A stretch of 64,000 nt of DNA. Source: Psoroptes ovis. Its lineage: Eukaryota; Arthropoda; Arachnida; Sarcoptiformes; Psoroptidae. Every line of letters begins with the position of its first letter. Within the stretch, counting starts at the first letter, position 1. Location of the stretch: the NCBI GenBank assembly GCA_002943765.1, contig PQWQ01000026.1, forward strand, positions 186,001 through 250,000, read 5' to 3'. Both the position numbers and the translations under genes were made by a program. Positions 23,001-34,043 of this stretch are shown one piece after another. The notes beneath the pieces were generated by a model that had not been told where the DNA came from, made no database searches, and worked only from the letters and a program-made list of their open reading frames with translations.

Positions 23001-25112
23001 TGGTGCTTCGGTCAATATCATCAGGAAACCTTCAACACTATCAATTATTGTTGAATCAAATCCGTTAAATTGATAAAAATCATAACGATACATTGATAAT
23101 GAGAAATAAAAAAAAGAAAATGGAAAAATTAATTGATTCGATAAATCAAAAATTGATTGATTAATCGATTATAATCAGAATAATAATAATAATGAACAAT
23201 CACAACAAATAAATAATTGAAAAGCGAAAAATAATACTTACATTAATAATGCACCACTAAATATACAATGTACATTCAAAATGTCCAATATTAAAAATGA
23301 TCCACATACAATGCTTACTGCAGAAAATTTATTTGAAGAAAAATTAAAACAAAATGAATTAATAAATGAGCAAACACATATATATGAACATGATTCAATT
23401 CAAATTTTTTCAAATATAAACGTAATCATACGTCTTTGACAAATTCAAAAATTTGACAGTGAACATATAATCGCATGGGAAATTTAAATTTGAAAATTGT
23501 TTTTTTTTTCAAAATAAATCAATGGATTTATCAAGATTAATATCGAATGGCAGAGATTTTAGAATGAATTTCAGAGTTGTTATTGATTATTCGATCTTTA
23601 TTAATCAGATTTCAATCGATTTGAATTTGTGATTTGAAAATTTGAAAATTCAAGATTCGATTCAATTAAATTTTAATTAATTTAATTTAATCGAATCTTT
23701 AATCAATCCAAAAAAATTCAAAGAATATCACAACATTTCATATGGCAAGGACGAATTGGAAGAAGATAAAACAATTTGGAAGGGAATCATCCAGTTTAAT
23801 AATTACAAATTGGATGAATATATGTTTGCATTATCTTTATGTTTATCATTTTTTTAAAAATTTTATGATCATCACCATCATCATTATCAAGATGATCATC
23901 ATCATCATGATTGAAAGGTGATGATTTTGGAATTTTTAATGATAATCATTGATATTTCGATTCGATTCATTGATTAACATTAATTAACCAATATCGATTA
24001 TCATATCGAATGTTCAAATCAATTGTTTATTGATTTCATTTAAAAAAATCTTTGAATTTAAATCAAAGTTTTGCGAATATCTTTCCGAATGAATTGTTAT
24101 GATCGATTCATTTCCAATTAATCATTTACAAATTGGAAATAATTGAAATTGATTTCAATTATTCAAATTGAATGAATTCATTTCGAATGATGATCATAAA
24201 AATGGATATTTGAAATGCATACAACAGCATCATAAATCATTTGAATATTTTGAATATTTCCAAAGATAATTAAAATAAGATACCTTAAAATAAGAATAAG
24301 AGACGATCTTATTATTTGATCAATCAATCAACAATGAATGAAATTTTCAATTATTTTTTCAAAGACAAAACCTTTTGAAAAATTCAAAAATTATCATAAC
24401 AATAAGAGCAATGATAATTTCAAATTACCATTAAGAAAAATAAGATGAATCTATGAATAATAATAATAATAATAATAATTTACAAAATAAGATTAACGAC
24501 ATTAGATAAGTGTATGACATTTGTCTGTTTATATGTTCATTCATTCATTGATTCATTTTGAAATATTAATATTGAAATTTACATGTGAAATTTTTATTTG
24601 AAATTTTCAAATGTATTTTCATTTGAAAATTCACATAAATTCAATGTCAAAATATTTTGTTTTTTCCGATTCATTACTTGAAAATTCAAAATTTCATTTC
24701 TTGTTATCTGAAATTTAATCAATTTGAAATATTGTTGTTGATGGCATATATTTGAATTTGCAGCTAAATTTGATTCAATGAATTGAATTCAATGATTTGT
24801 CAAGTAATAAAAAAAAAAATAAAGGAAATAACATTGATCATATTTAAATTTTGACTTGATTTGATTTGAAACGTGATTTGAATTTTGAAATGTTTTGAAA
24901 AATATTCGAATTTGAATTTGATTGAATTGAAACATACAAAATGGAAAAATAAATTAATCAACTACAAACTCACCAAAACCAGCTATAGATCCAACAACAC
25001 GTGCTGCACTAGTCATAAGCCATGGTGTATCTTCTTGTGGATTTGGTTGACCATTCGGTTGTTGTTGTGGTTCAGGTTTCAATGTTCCAACAATCGTTTG
25101 CAAAACGTTCAT
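20080..25112 (-). CDS. flower: Calcium channel flower homologue
   Basis: Four-pass synaptic-vesicle membrane protein linked to calcium entry, endocytosis and cell competition in flies. Five exons in transcript order (24974-25112, 23242-23317, 22912-23037, 20399-20506, 20080-20263) give 210 residues. Order of features: an N-terminal Pro/Gln-rich cytosolic part; DTPWLMTSAARVVGSIAGF, matching the family's APWYLKYGSRVLGIVAAF; TM segments; LTEAPCCC, whose Glu is the proposed selectivity residue; FWCTGVSTFFSSGLIMATSALYLLMALGKK; a C-terminal KANREEMMAKSAQQFG and a Ser/Pro tail. Only spliced exons show the family. Introns of 1.7 and 2.4 kb are far longer than elsewhere, and one holds a foldback element (21965). 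Splice sites are GT-AG throughout. Confidence 0.92.
21560..21601. repeat. Tandem repeat, 21-bp unit, two copies
   Basis: AATTTCAAATAAAACATTTG plus one A is duplicated head to tail inside the third intron of flower, near a (GT)n tract at about 21432-21450. Confidence 0.8.
21965..22046. mobile_element. Mariner-type foldback element, copy 1 (intron of flower)
   Basis: The left arm starts TTAGGTTGTCCGAAAAGTTC and the right arm ends GGACAACCTAA, its complement. The arms meet at a short loop. The inner arm TTGCCGA pairs with TCGGCAA. Its loop (TTCCAATAATTTTCCAACGATA) resembles those of copies 4, 5 and 9. There is no room for coding capacity. Confidence 0.8.
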
Positions 25113-25864
25113 TGTTTTTGAATTGTTCGGTGGAAATTTGAATTAAAGTTTGGAATCAAATCACTGAGAAAATATGATTAAAACACTCGAATAAAATCAC
25201 TTTGATTTGCCAAATTTGATCAAAATCAACTAATCATTAAATATCAAAACAATGAATCGGCGAAAAAAAAATTATTTAAATGAATGAAAGACACCGATTT
25301 GTTTTGATTTGACAATCTGTTTTTGGCCTTTTCAATTCTTCAATTTTAATAATTCAAGCCAAAAAAACTATGGTGAAATATATGGTGAATGAACGCTTTA
25401 AATTGACAAAATTATTAATTTAAACAATAATCAGCTGAATCGTATTGAAATTGACATTCAATTTGATGGTGGTGGTTTTTATGAAAATATTCAATGAATT
25501 TGAATGCTCAAATTTATTTGTTCGACATTTGTTTTAGATTTCTATTTCATTGGTTCATTGATTAATTATCAAACAGTTTAGTCGATTGATTTATTTGTTT
25601 ATTTGACAAATTATAATTCCAGCTGGTGGTCAAATTATCATCAAAATTCAAATCAAATCGTTTGTTTTTTTTGTTGATGATATTTTGATTTGGCGACGAC
25701 AACGTCAACAAAGCTTGGAATTTTTGTTTGATGAAAAATTCCGACAGATGGCGATCGATTTTTTTTCCACCGGTTCACACATGGGATTGTTTTGGATTCG
25801 ATTCTGTGAATTTTTTTGAAAATTTTGAAATTTTGAAATTTTTTTAATTGGTCCAAATGATAAA
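25113..25864. promoter_or_regulatory. Divergent promoter region, flower and THADA
   Basis: This 750-bp head-to-head spacer is AT-rich. A CAGATGGCGATCG sequence near 25744-25756 (reverse complement contains CGCCATCTG) lies about 110 bp upstream of the THADA start. It is the same CGCCATCT motif seen near 5189 and 14272. Confidence 0.4.
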
Positions 25865-28800
25865 ATGCTCAATTTACCTGGATCAAGAAAAGAATGTAAT
25901 GAAAATGTTCAAAAAACCCTGAAATCAATGATTAAAAAATCGAAGAAACAACAACGCAACAAGCAACAATTGATTAACAATGATAAATCGAACAATTTCA
26001 AAGGAATCATATCGAAATTCGTCGATGAAACTTTATCGAAAAATAATGATAATAATTATGATTATAATCATTCCATTAGAATATTATTATCATCTCTGAA
26101 ATCATTGAAAATCGATGAAAACGAAGAAGAAAAAGAAATCAATGATGTAAATATGATTGTAAAATGTTGTAATCAATTACAAAAAATTTATTGTTGTTCT
26201 AATTCGCCGCAATTGCCTGAAACAATTATATTGTCATCATTTTGTTTACCATTTATTTTATTGAATTATTTGCGTATAAATTATCGTAGGAAATGTGAAA
26301 ATATTGAAAAATTATCGTTGAAAATTTATTTGAATATTTTTGGCAAGAAAATTTGTGATGACAATGAATTTGAAAAAATGGCTCACAATGAAATCGATTC
26401 AAATGAATTTGACCAGTATGAAAGTGTTCGTAAACAATTCAATAATATCATCGAAGAGAAAAATATCAATTCATTCACTCAACTTACCCTTTATTATTCG
26501 ATATTAAATTGTACAATATTCTTTAAAATATTAATCTCTGATTTTGTCGAAATTTTTTACGTTGATTATTCTCGAAATCTCATACAATTATGTTTAATGG
26601 AAAGATCATTCCATGCATATCGACTATTGAATCAATTTCTTAAACTTTTATATGAAAATCAGAAAATTATTGAACAAAATCTAATGACAAGTGCAAGGTG
26701 TTTGATAGACCATCATAAATATTTTGTAAATATTTTCAATCAAATAATAACGATTATCGATAATGAATGGGAAACACCAATCAATGGAATTGGATTAATA
26801 ATGAAAGAAAATTATCAATTTATATTGAAATATTTGGTCGATACGAATCTGATTGACAGAATTAAGATCAATGAACTTTTATTGCAAAAAGAATTGAAAA
26901 ACGCAATCGATTTACCATTCACAAGTAAAGCTAAATATAAAAAATTGACAATCATAACAGAGATATTATCATCAAAGAAAAATCTTGATTTCAAACTATT
27001 ATCCGGTGAGCCTTCAGGAATGACTGAAAATTTTAATGCAGAAATATTCAAACATCTTTCAATTTCATCATTGACAACTTGTATTGGTGAATATTATAAA
27101 TCGACAATCTCATACATCATATCACTTAATGAAGTTGCTGTTGAAAAATGGTCAAAATGTTGGCTACAACCATTAATACAGTTATTTAAATCTGACCAAA
27201 TAAAATCAATGATAGTACATAATACTTTGATGTCATCAATATTGCCAAAAACATTAGAATCGATTCCAGAATCGATGAATTTATTGATGCAACATCTGAA
27301 TGATTGTCCATATGGTCAAGTATGTTTAATACGTTTATATTTAGAGAAACAATCGTTCATATCAAATTATTCATATCAATTGCCTACGATCGATTGGTTA
27401 TTATCAATATTAAATCATGAAGATGATATGATACGGATTGAAGGTTTAGCATTATTAACTGAAGAAAAATTCATTAAGAAAAATCGCCGAATTGTATGCA
27501 AAATATTTCATCAATTTTTGTGTAACAATATGAACATTGATTCATCATCATTTCGTCAACGTATGATTCGTATATTTGAATGTTTTGTATATAAAATAAT
27601 CACATGTCTGTGTGATTGTTATGGCAGTCGAATGACTGATGAAGAATCGCGAATTGATGTAAACGATGATCATAAGCAATTAATTGAATTCTTGTCAAAT
27701 ATAATGAAATTATCATCGATATCATTGTTACCTGGCTCATCGTTTCAACGTAAATATACTGCATTAAATTTAATAGCGGCTATATTGACCATCATAAAAA
27801 ATGGTAATAATTATAATATTATCATTCATAAATTATTGAATGCAGATAATTCTTCACAAGAAACAATACCGATACGTTTCATGCTTATATTCGGTATAAT
27901 TGATAAAGATGATAAAATACGAAGACTGTGTGAAGAAATTCTCATACAATACACGAAAATATTTTCATTTATAAATACCGGCAGTGATATTTATAATCTT
28001 TACGATAAAAATCAATTGAAAAACTTGTCTAATCATTATCAAAAATCATTTCGTCATCAAGAATGCCATATCGGTGGATTATTATTCAAATATTTATTAA
28101 TAATGGATCCGGAAATTGATAAGAATCAAACGAATTTATCCAATATTATTGAATTGATTGAAAATGTACGTAAATTATTCTATTCAAATATGTTCCGTGA
28201 GAATTTATTACATTCATCACAAACCAATCCATTACATGGTTGGTTATTATCATTGAATCAATGTATGAATTTTCAAATATTCCAATATCTCTTGAAAATT
28301 GATGATAATTCAAAAATTGATGAATTTGATCATTATTCATCGTTATTAATGAAAATAAGTAATGAAATTGTCCAGCCAACGGTCAAAATATGTTTAGATG
28401 TTTTAGATTTTTTTATGGATATATTGACACCTGATGATTATGATAATGACGATGAAATTGATGAAATGTATTCGCCATCATTCGAAGATATGAGTAAATC
28501 AATCAAACAAATTATACATAGAAACGAGTCTGATTCAAATAAAGGTAATAATAATTCACAAGAAGATGATGATTTCACATCAACAAATGAATTTCAATTA
28601 ATACAATCAATGTGTTGGCTTAATATGAAAGAATCTTGTTTTCTTTTGGCCAATTGTGCACAATTGTCTGCTGATTTATTGAATTTTATGCTAATTAATG
28701 ATAATGATACTGATGCTGATTTCAATTCATATCTATTGATTCCGCCTGAAAAATTAAATGAATGCATTCGTTGCATGATACAATTAATGTTACGTTGTCG

Positions 28801-30868
28801 TCATCGAGGTGTTATCGAAGCATGCAGTGTTTCATTATCGAAATTTATACGCTCATTTTTACGCATTAATTATTATACGAAACAAATCAATAATTCAAAA
28901 TATAATCATACAATCAGCGCTTTGCAAACATCAATGAGAGCATTCGTCAAAGAATTATCGAGTGTAATGAGTGTTTGTGAGGAACAATCAAAATCGACGA
29001 GTATAACACGTCGTTCAGCAGGATTAGCATTGATTATACAATCAATATTAATTGGCGAGGCTGAATCTTATCAAAAAGATCGAATAAAATTTATAGATAA
29101 TGATAAACATCGAACATTATATGATCAATTCATTGAATCATTCATTCGAATATCACAATTACCAATCAATGATGATGACAATAAATTTTTAATCAATGAT
29201 TTACCTCAATCAAATGCAATGCATGTTTTACGATCAATAATGAACACTTCGATTTTGTCACAATTGAATTATAAAACGGCTGCAGATTTGTTTCCCATAT
29301 GTTTAAATGGATTCAGTAATAAAAATTGGCAAATTAGAAATTCATCATTGCAATTATTTGGTTCATGTGTCACAAGACTATTAGGACAGAAAAAACGTAC
29401 TAAACAATTAGTTTCAGATGATTATGATATACATAATAATGATATTGATGCTACTGAAGAATCAACAATAACAATGATTGAATTCTATTCACGTTATCCA
29501 AATTTATTGAAATTAATTCGTGAACATATATACACCGATGACTATGCAAAACATCGATCAGAAATAGTACCAGTATTAGCATTGTTAGCATTATTTACAC
29601 CATTTTCAATGGACAATCATTCAAATGAAAATGAATCAGAGTTCACTTCAATCAAGAATCAATTAAAGAAATCATTGATAGAATATATTCGGAAAAATCG
29701 TTGTTGGAAAATACGTATGTTAGCATCAAAATCATTGACAAATATGTCATCATTCAAAGAAATGGATGAATTTTTCGAAGAATCATTCAATTACAAAGAA
29801 ATCACCTTAAATCAATATCATGGATTGTTATTTTGTGCAAAATATATGATCGAACTTGATCGTAATTATTATCATGGAAAATTGCATGAACAATTCTTAA
29901 AATTGAATGAAAATATAAAATTCAATAATTTAAAGCAAATTTTTCAATCAATTTTTTATCAAAAAAATATTATTCAATATGCTAATACAATCGATGATAA
30001 TAAGAATGATTATCCTGAAATTGACGAAAATAATTCGAATGATTTAAATGAAATATTGTTGAAAATTTCCTTTGAAAATTCTGATGATATTCGTATGATT
30101 GGTGCTAAACAAATCATTGGTTGCTTTAGAAGAAATTTACAGAGTGAATTGACAAATTTTGACATCAAAACATTGAAAATGATTTCTCAAATCATATTGA
30201 CACTTTTGGAAGATGAAGATCGTAGCATACGTTTTGAAATGTTGAAATTAAATCAAATATTGAATAATGAATCAAATTTATCATTATCAATCAATTTAAC
30301 AATCGATTCATACATCAAATGGTTGCTCCAATCAAATACATGTGGCCATCAAGCTTTGTTTGAATTAATTTTGTCACGTTTTGAGCAATCAATTGAATAT
30401 ATGGAAAAATATCCATTGAAACATCAAAAGAATAAACTATTATTCGAAAAAGAAGAAAAAAATGTTTATGCTGAACCAGCCATAATGAATACACGTTTAG
30501 TGTGTTATTTCAGCGAATATTCAATCAATAATCATGATAAAATAGCTCTTGAAGATCATACTTTGAATGAATTCAAGAAAATCCTGGGAAAATTTCAAAA
30601 ACAATACGAAATTAATGAAAAATATAAAAATTATCGCAATGAAATACTATTCAAAGGTATTTGGCAATTGCCCAAATATTTCCAATTTTTAATTGATCAT
30701 ACATTATTACTTCGTATTGTGCCATTCATTCAACTATCTAATGATGATGAAAATCATAATCATAATTATGCAACACAATTACAGATTATAAATGATAATA
30801 ATCCATTCTATTTGAAAGAATTAATCGAACAATTTCAATTCAAAAATGGTGAAATTTCGTTTGATTGA
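25865..30868 (+). CDS. THADA: THADA / Trm732-family protein (DUF2428)
   Basis: 1667-residue alpha-helical HEAT/ARM-like protein in one uninterrupted exon. In yeast the homologue Trm732 partners Trm7 (FTSJ1) for 2'-O-methylation of tRNA position 32. In flies THADA also binds SERCA and affects lipid storage. The most diagnostic region is at about residues 960-1180: CRHRGVIEACSVSLSKFIRS, TRRSAGLALIIQSIL, then AMHVLRSIMNTSIL...YKTAADLFPICLNGFSNKNWQIRNSSLQLFGSCVTRLLG. This matches the DUF2428 core (family pattern W-x-V-R-N-S-S-x-x-L-F-x-x-x-x-x-R-x-x-G). Acidic Asn/Asp-rich stretches separate helical blocks. Conservation outside the core is weak by eye. Lack of introns over 5 kb is unusual for its length. 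Confidence 0.85.
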   Translation: MLNLPGSRKECNENVQKTLKSMIKKSKKQQRNKQQLINNDKSNNFKGIISKFVDETLSKNNDNNYDYNHSIRILLSSLKSLKIDENEEEKEINDVNMIVKCCNQLQKIYCCSNSPQLPETIILSSFCLPFILLNYLRINYRRKCENIEKLSLKIYLNIFGKKICDDNEFEKMAHNEIDSNEFDQYESVRKQFNNIIEEKNINSFTQLTLYYSILNCTIFFKILISDFVEIFYVDYSRNLIQLCLMERSFHAYRLLNQFLKLLYENQKIIEQNLMTSARCLIDHHKYFVNIFNQIITIIDNEWETPINGIGLIMKENYQFILKYLVDTNLIDRIKINELLLQKELKNAIDLPFTSKAKYKKLTIITEILSSKKNLDFKLLSGEPSGMTENFNAEIFKHLSISSLTTCIGEYYKSTISYIISLNEVAVEKWSKCWLQPLIQLFKSDQIKSMIVHNTLMSSILPKTLESIPESMNLLMQHLNDCPYGQVCLIRLYLEKQSFISNYSYQLPTIDWLLSILNHEDDMIRIEGLALLTEEKFIKKNRRIVCKIFHQFLCNNMNIDSSSFRQRMIRIFECFVYKIITCLCDCYGSRMTDEESRIDVNDDHKQLIEFLSNIMKLSSISLLPGSSFQRKYTALNLIAAILTIIKNGNNYNIIIHKLLNADNSSQETIPIRFMLIFGIIDKDDKIRRLCEEILIQYTKIFSFINTGSDIYNLYDKNQLKNLSNHYQKSFRHQECHIGGLLFKYLLIMDPEIDKNQTNLSNIIELIENVRKLFYSNMFRENLLHSSQTNPLHGWLLSLNQCMNFQIFQYLLKIDDNSKIDEFDHYSSLLMKISNEIVQPTVKICLDVLDFFMDILTPDDYDNDDEIDEMYSPSFEDMSKSIKQIIHRNESDSNKGNNNSQEDDDFTSTNEFQLIQSMCWLNMKESCFLLANCAQLSADLLNFMLINDNDTDADFNSYLLIPPEKLNECIRCMIQLMLRCRHRGVIEACSVSLSKFIRSFLRINYYTKQINNSKYNHTISALQTSMRAFVKELSSVMSVCEEQSKSTSITRRSAGLALIIQSILIGEAESYQKDRIKFIDNDKHRTLYDQFIESFIRISQLPINDDDNKFLINDLPQSNAMHVLRSIMNTSILSQLNYKTAADLFPICLNGFSNKNWQIRNSSLQLFGSCVTRLLGQKKRTKQLVSDDYDIHNNDIDATEESTITMIEFYSRYPNLLKLIREHIYTDDYAKHRSEIVPVLALLALFTPFSMDNHSNENESEFTSIKNQLKKSLIEYIRKNRCWKIRMLASKSLTNMSSFKEMDEFFEESFNYKEITLNQYHGLLFCAKYMIELDRNYYHGKLHEQFLKLNENIKFNNLKQIFQSIFYQKNIIQYANTIDDNKNDYPEIDENNSNDLNEILLKISFENSDDIRMIGAKQIIGCFRRNLQSELTNFDIKTLKMISQIILTLLEDEDRSIRFEMLKLNQILNNESNLSLSINLTIDSYIKWLLQSNTCGHQALFELILSRFEQSIEYMEKYPLKHQKNKLLFEKEEKNVYAEPAIMNTRLVCYFSEYSINNHDKIALEDHTLNEFKKILGKFQKQYEINEKYKNYRNEILFKGIWQLPKYFQFLIDHTLLLRIVPFIQLSNDDENHNHNYATQLQIINDNNPFYLKELIEQFQFKNGEISFD

Positions 30869-30954
30869 TTTTTATAGACTATGCTTTTTAATAAATTTGT
30901 TAATATTATTTTGGGATAATGATTATAAATATACAAATATTCATTTTTGATATA

Positions 30955-31678
30955 TTAAAGATGTATTTCAAAATCTAATTTCTTCAATTCTTCTTCGCTT
31001 GGCAAAGTGATTAGTTCCGGATCAACAAGATTTGGATTAATGTACGGTAGTCCTAATCGTTCACAACGATCGACTTCTAAAAATGCTTCTCTCAATGCCC
31101 AATCGGCTCCACTGTTAAAATGAAAATTTGGAATATAATCAAAACTAATAATTGATATCAATATTGAAAACATACTCAAGATATGGATAATAGTAAATAA
31201 TCCAACTAAATACTAAACATCCAAGTGTAAAATATGATAAGAAAAATAAATTTGCCAAATGTCTATCTTCTTTTTGATCAACTTGATCATAACCAAACGA
31301 AATCCAATTCTTGAAATTAAAAAAAAAAGAAAACATTTAATGGATCAATAATTATTGAAAAAATTTAAGCCAACATTTTACCTTTTGCGAACTGACATCA
31401 GCAAATTCTTTCGCAGTTTCTGGACCTTTCGGTTTTGTTTCTTTTAAATATTCTGGATCATAAACTTCAACATGGCTATCATCTTTTTTATTGGTTGTTT
31501 TGATTCCACGATTATTAGTGATTGTGATCATCATGCCAGATGTTGTTGACCATTTTGATGTATTATTCAAACGTTTTGATAATAATGAAGCAATCACATG
31601 ATAATTATTGTTTCGTTGATATAATGAATTCACCGTTTTGCGAAGAATAAATTTTGAAATTATTGAATTGAAAATCAT
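30955..31678 (-). CDS. NDUFB11: NADH dehydrogenase 1 beta subcomplex subunit 11 (ESSS/NP15.6)
   Basis: Accessory single-pass subunit of mitochondrial complex I (membrane arm). Exons in transcript order are 31382-31678, 31176-31309 and 30955-31111 (phases 0 and 2), about 195 residues. The N-terminal presequence is basic and hydroxylated. The family core starts with NWISFGYDQVDQKEDRHLAN, followed by the membrane segment FFLSYFTLGCLVFSWIIYYYP. After it come ADWALREAFLEVDRCERLGLPYI and the conserved end NLVDPELITLPSEEEL, all matching the fly NP15.6 pattern W-A-x-R-E-x-x-L...N-Y-V-D-P. It is convergent with THADA and head-to-head with the DUF2358 gene (228 bp between starts), so a shared promoter is likely. 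Confidence 0.9.
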
Positions 31679-31905
31679 TTTTATTGCTGGATTAATTAAT
31701 TGGAAATCAATTAAAAATTTAAAAGAAAATAAACATAAACATCCAATGTTTTCGATGTGACATCAATGTTGCCCTTGTTCATTCATAAACAACGGTCGTC
31801 AGTGAAGAGAAAAACAATCAAAACATTTCATGTTTACATGTGTTTTATAATATTTTCAAATGATAATATCATCAAAATAATTATTGTTAATTGATTTGGA
31901 ATAAG

Positions 31906-32746
31906 ATGTCAATCATATTAAGATCATTGAATCACCATTGTCATCATCATTATCATCGGCAATTCTCAATGCTGATGATGACAAAAAGATTGAATTTAAA
32001 TCGTATCAAAGATATTTCCAACAATAATACTGATCAATATCGTTACATTCATAATCTTAATAATAATAATAATAATAATAATAATTTTGATAATAACCAC
32101 ATAAAATTAAATCGATCATCATCAACATCTCCGCCACCAACATCATCCAATAATGATAATGAAACATCGTCCAAAGCTACTGAAGAACAATTATCATTAT
32201 TAAGTCAACGTTTAATTGATCATGTATGTTTGATTTCGAATGTTTGATTATTTATTATTGAATATTTCGAATTATAATTTTTCAAATTCATAGTTACCGG
32301 TATTCTTTCAACAACCACATGATTTTCGTTTATATAATCGTAATATAATATTTGAAGATAATATACGTAATATTCATACAAAAGGTTTGAATGCATATGC
32401 ATGGCAAATAATTAAAATAAAAATGGGTGCCCATCTCAAATATGGTAAAGTTGCATTTAATATATTGAAAATTACGCAACATGTTGAAGATTCAACAATA
32501 AAAATACGTTGGCGTATCACGACGTATCCTGGCAATAAGATTATATTTGCTTTTTGGCAATTTAAATTATGGAATTCCAAAGAATCGCTAGAACAATACA
32601 AAGATGAATGGATTGATGGATTTTCAATATTGAACATCGGCAGTGATGGCCTTATTTATCGTCATGTATGTGACAAAGTAATGCCGAATAATGATGAAAT
32701 AATTGATAAGAAAACAAAATTAGAAGCTAAATTAGGAGTTGCTTAG
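31906..32746 (+). CDS. C6orf136-like protein (DUF2358), probably mitochondrial
   Basis: Exons 31906-32223 and 32294-32746, phase 0, give 256 residues. The N-terminus is His/Arg-rich without acids, like a mitochondrial presequence, followed by an Asn run and a Ser/Thr/Pro linker. The folded part (residues about 107-230) begins LPVFFQQPHDFRLYNRNIIFED, then NIHTKGLNAYAWQI and STIKIRWRITTYPG, ending GSDGLIYRHVCDKVMP. It follows DUF2358 family landmarks (F-x-x-x-x-D-x-x-x-Y, H-T-x-G-L, R-W-R, S-x-x-G-L-I-x-R-H-x-x-D-x-x-M-P). DUF2358 resembles the NTF2/Tim44-like fold. No firm function is known. An in-frame start at 31891 is also possible. Confidence 0.85.
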
Positions 32747-32858
32747 TGATTTTCTTCTTTTTTTAATTAAAATCGATTATGATTTAGTGTTTCTTTTGTT
32801 AATAAATTTATTATTATTATGAATATATATAAATATGAACACAACACAGGTATTTTAT

Positions 32859-33710
32859 TTATAATTTTTCAAACACTTTTTTCATACCACATGTTCGACA
32901 TGTTTGCTGATAATATTCACCATCAGAATCTGAGTCATCATTGGGATTTGAAACAGGTTCTTCAGGCCCGAAATCATGTTCATGTGATTGACTTTTTAAA
33001 CGTTTTTCATACATTGAACTTCGTGCTTGCATTCGTAATTGTTTCATTTGTTTATCAAATTGTTTACGTTTACGATGTTCACGTTTTGATTCACGATTTT
33101 CACGTTCTTCTTCGAGTCGTTTTTCATCGCCCCATACTTCCAGCGCACGTTCTTCAATTTGCAGACGCAAATATAAACGCATATGACCACGTGCATATTC
33201 TCTAGGGTTTTTCTTCAATATAAATTTTAATGGTGGTGGCCGTTTATCCAGATCAACATCAGTCAATAAATATTCTTGTTTGGCTTCTGTACGTGTTATT
33301 AGTTGATGTTTTTGTTTCAAATCTTTACATTGGTCGCAAATTTTTTCACCGAAATGTGAAAATAGGAATGAATTACTGAAATTATCTTCACATTCATCAC
33401 AAACATTCTCTCTTGTATCTGGTTTGATTGGTAAATCTTTTTTCGATTTACCAAATAACGATGATGATGATGCGGATGATAATAGATCATCATTTTGATC
33501 ATGTTTATCAACAAAAAACCCACCACCATGATCTTGACTTGTGTGTACATTTAATTCGGTATATTTTTCCAATTTATATACTTCATCGGTGGTCAAATCA
33601 CGTTGTTTTTTCTGTTGCCTTAGCAATGCTTTTTGTCGATTACGTTCAATTTGTGCCAATTGTTCGGCGCTTAATTCATTCGACATTTCGTTTTTGATAA
33701 ATTTTGACAA
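32859..33710 (-). CDS. XPA: DNA repair protein XPA
   Basis: Scaffold of nucleotide excision repair that verifies damage and binds RPA, ERCC1 and DNA. The single 283-residue exon is about the human length. The N-terminal helix (LSAEQLAQIERNRQKALLRQQKK) is the RPA32-binding-like region. The C4 zinc finger is at residues about 103-127 (CDEC...CDQC). TRTEAKQEYLLTDVDLDKR and PPPLKFILKKNPREYARGHMRLYLRLQIEERALEVWG form the DNA-binding domain with the expected Trp, followed by a basic helix. The C-terminus has a C-x2-C pair (TCRTCGMKK) as in other XPAs. Met9 is an alternative start. It is head-to-head with the hexokinase gene, about 330 bp apart. Confidence 0.95.
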   Translation of the reverse strand: MSKFIKNEMSNELSAEQLAQIERNRQKALLRQQKKQRDLTTDEVYKLEKYTELNVHTSQDHGGGFFVDKHDQNDDLLSSASSSSLFGKSKKDLPIKPDTRENVCDECEDNFSNSFLFSHFGEKICDQCKDLKQKHQLITRTEAKQEYLLTDVDLDKRPPPLKFILKKNPREYARGHMRLYLRLQIEERALEVWGDEKRLEEERENRESKREHRKRKQFDKQMKQLRMQARSSMYEKRLKSQSHEHDFGPEEPVSNPNDDSDSDGEYYQQTCRTCGMKKVFEKL

Positions 33711-34043
33711 TTATTTGATTTGAAATGCCTGATTTGAAAAAAATGTAAACAAAAAAAACATGCATACAAAGTATTTGAAGAGTTCTTCGATATCGATTGA
33801 TGCATCAACACCTTTTGTAAGCATCAATATTTGTTGATCATAATTGATCATTGTCAATTTGATTAGATATTTTTCGGAAAAATAAAAACAAAATGTGATA
33901 AAATTTCATCAATTAATTGCAACATGATGTAATTTGATCATTTTGTTTCTATTTTTATTCAAATTCAGCGACCGTGAAAGACAAATTTTCTCATTTTTGA
34001 CAAATTTTAATTTACATTTTTTGCTAAAATTCATTGAAAAAAA

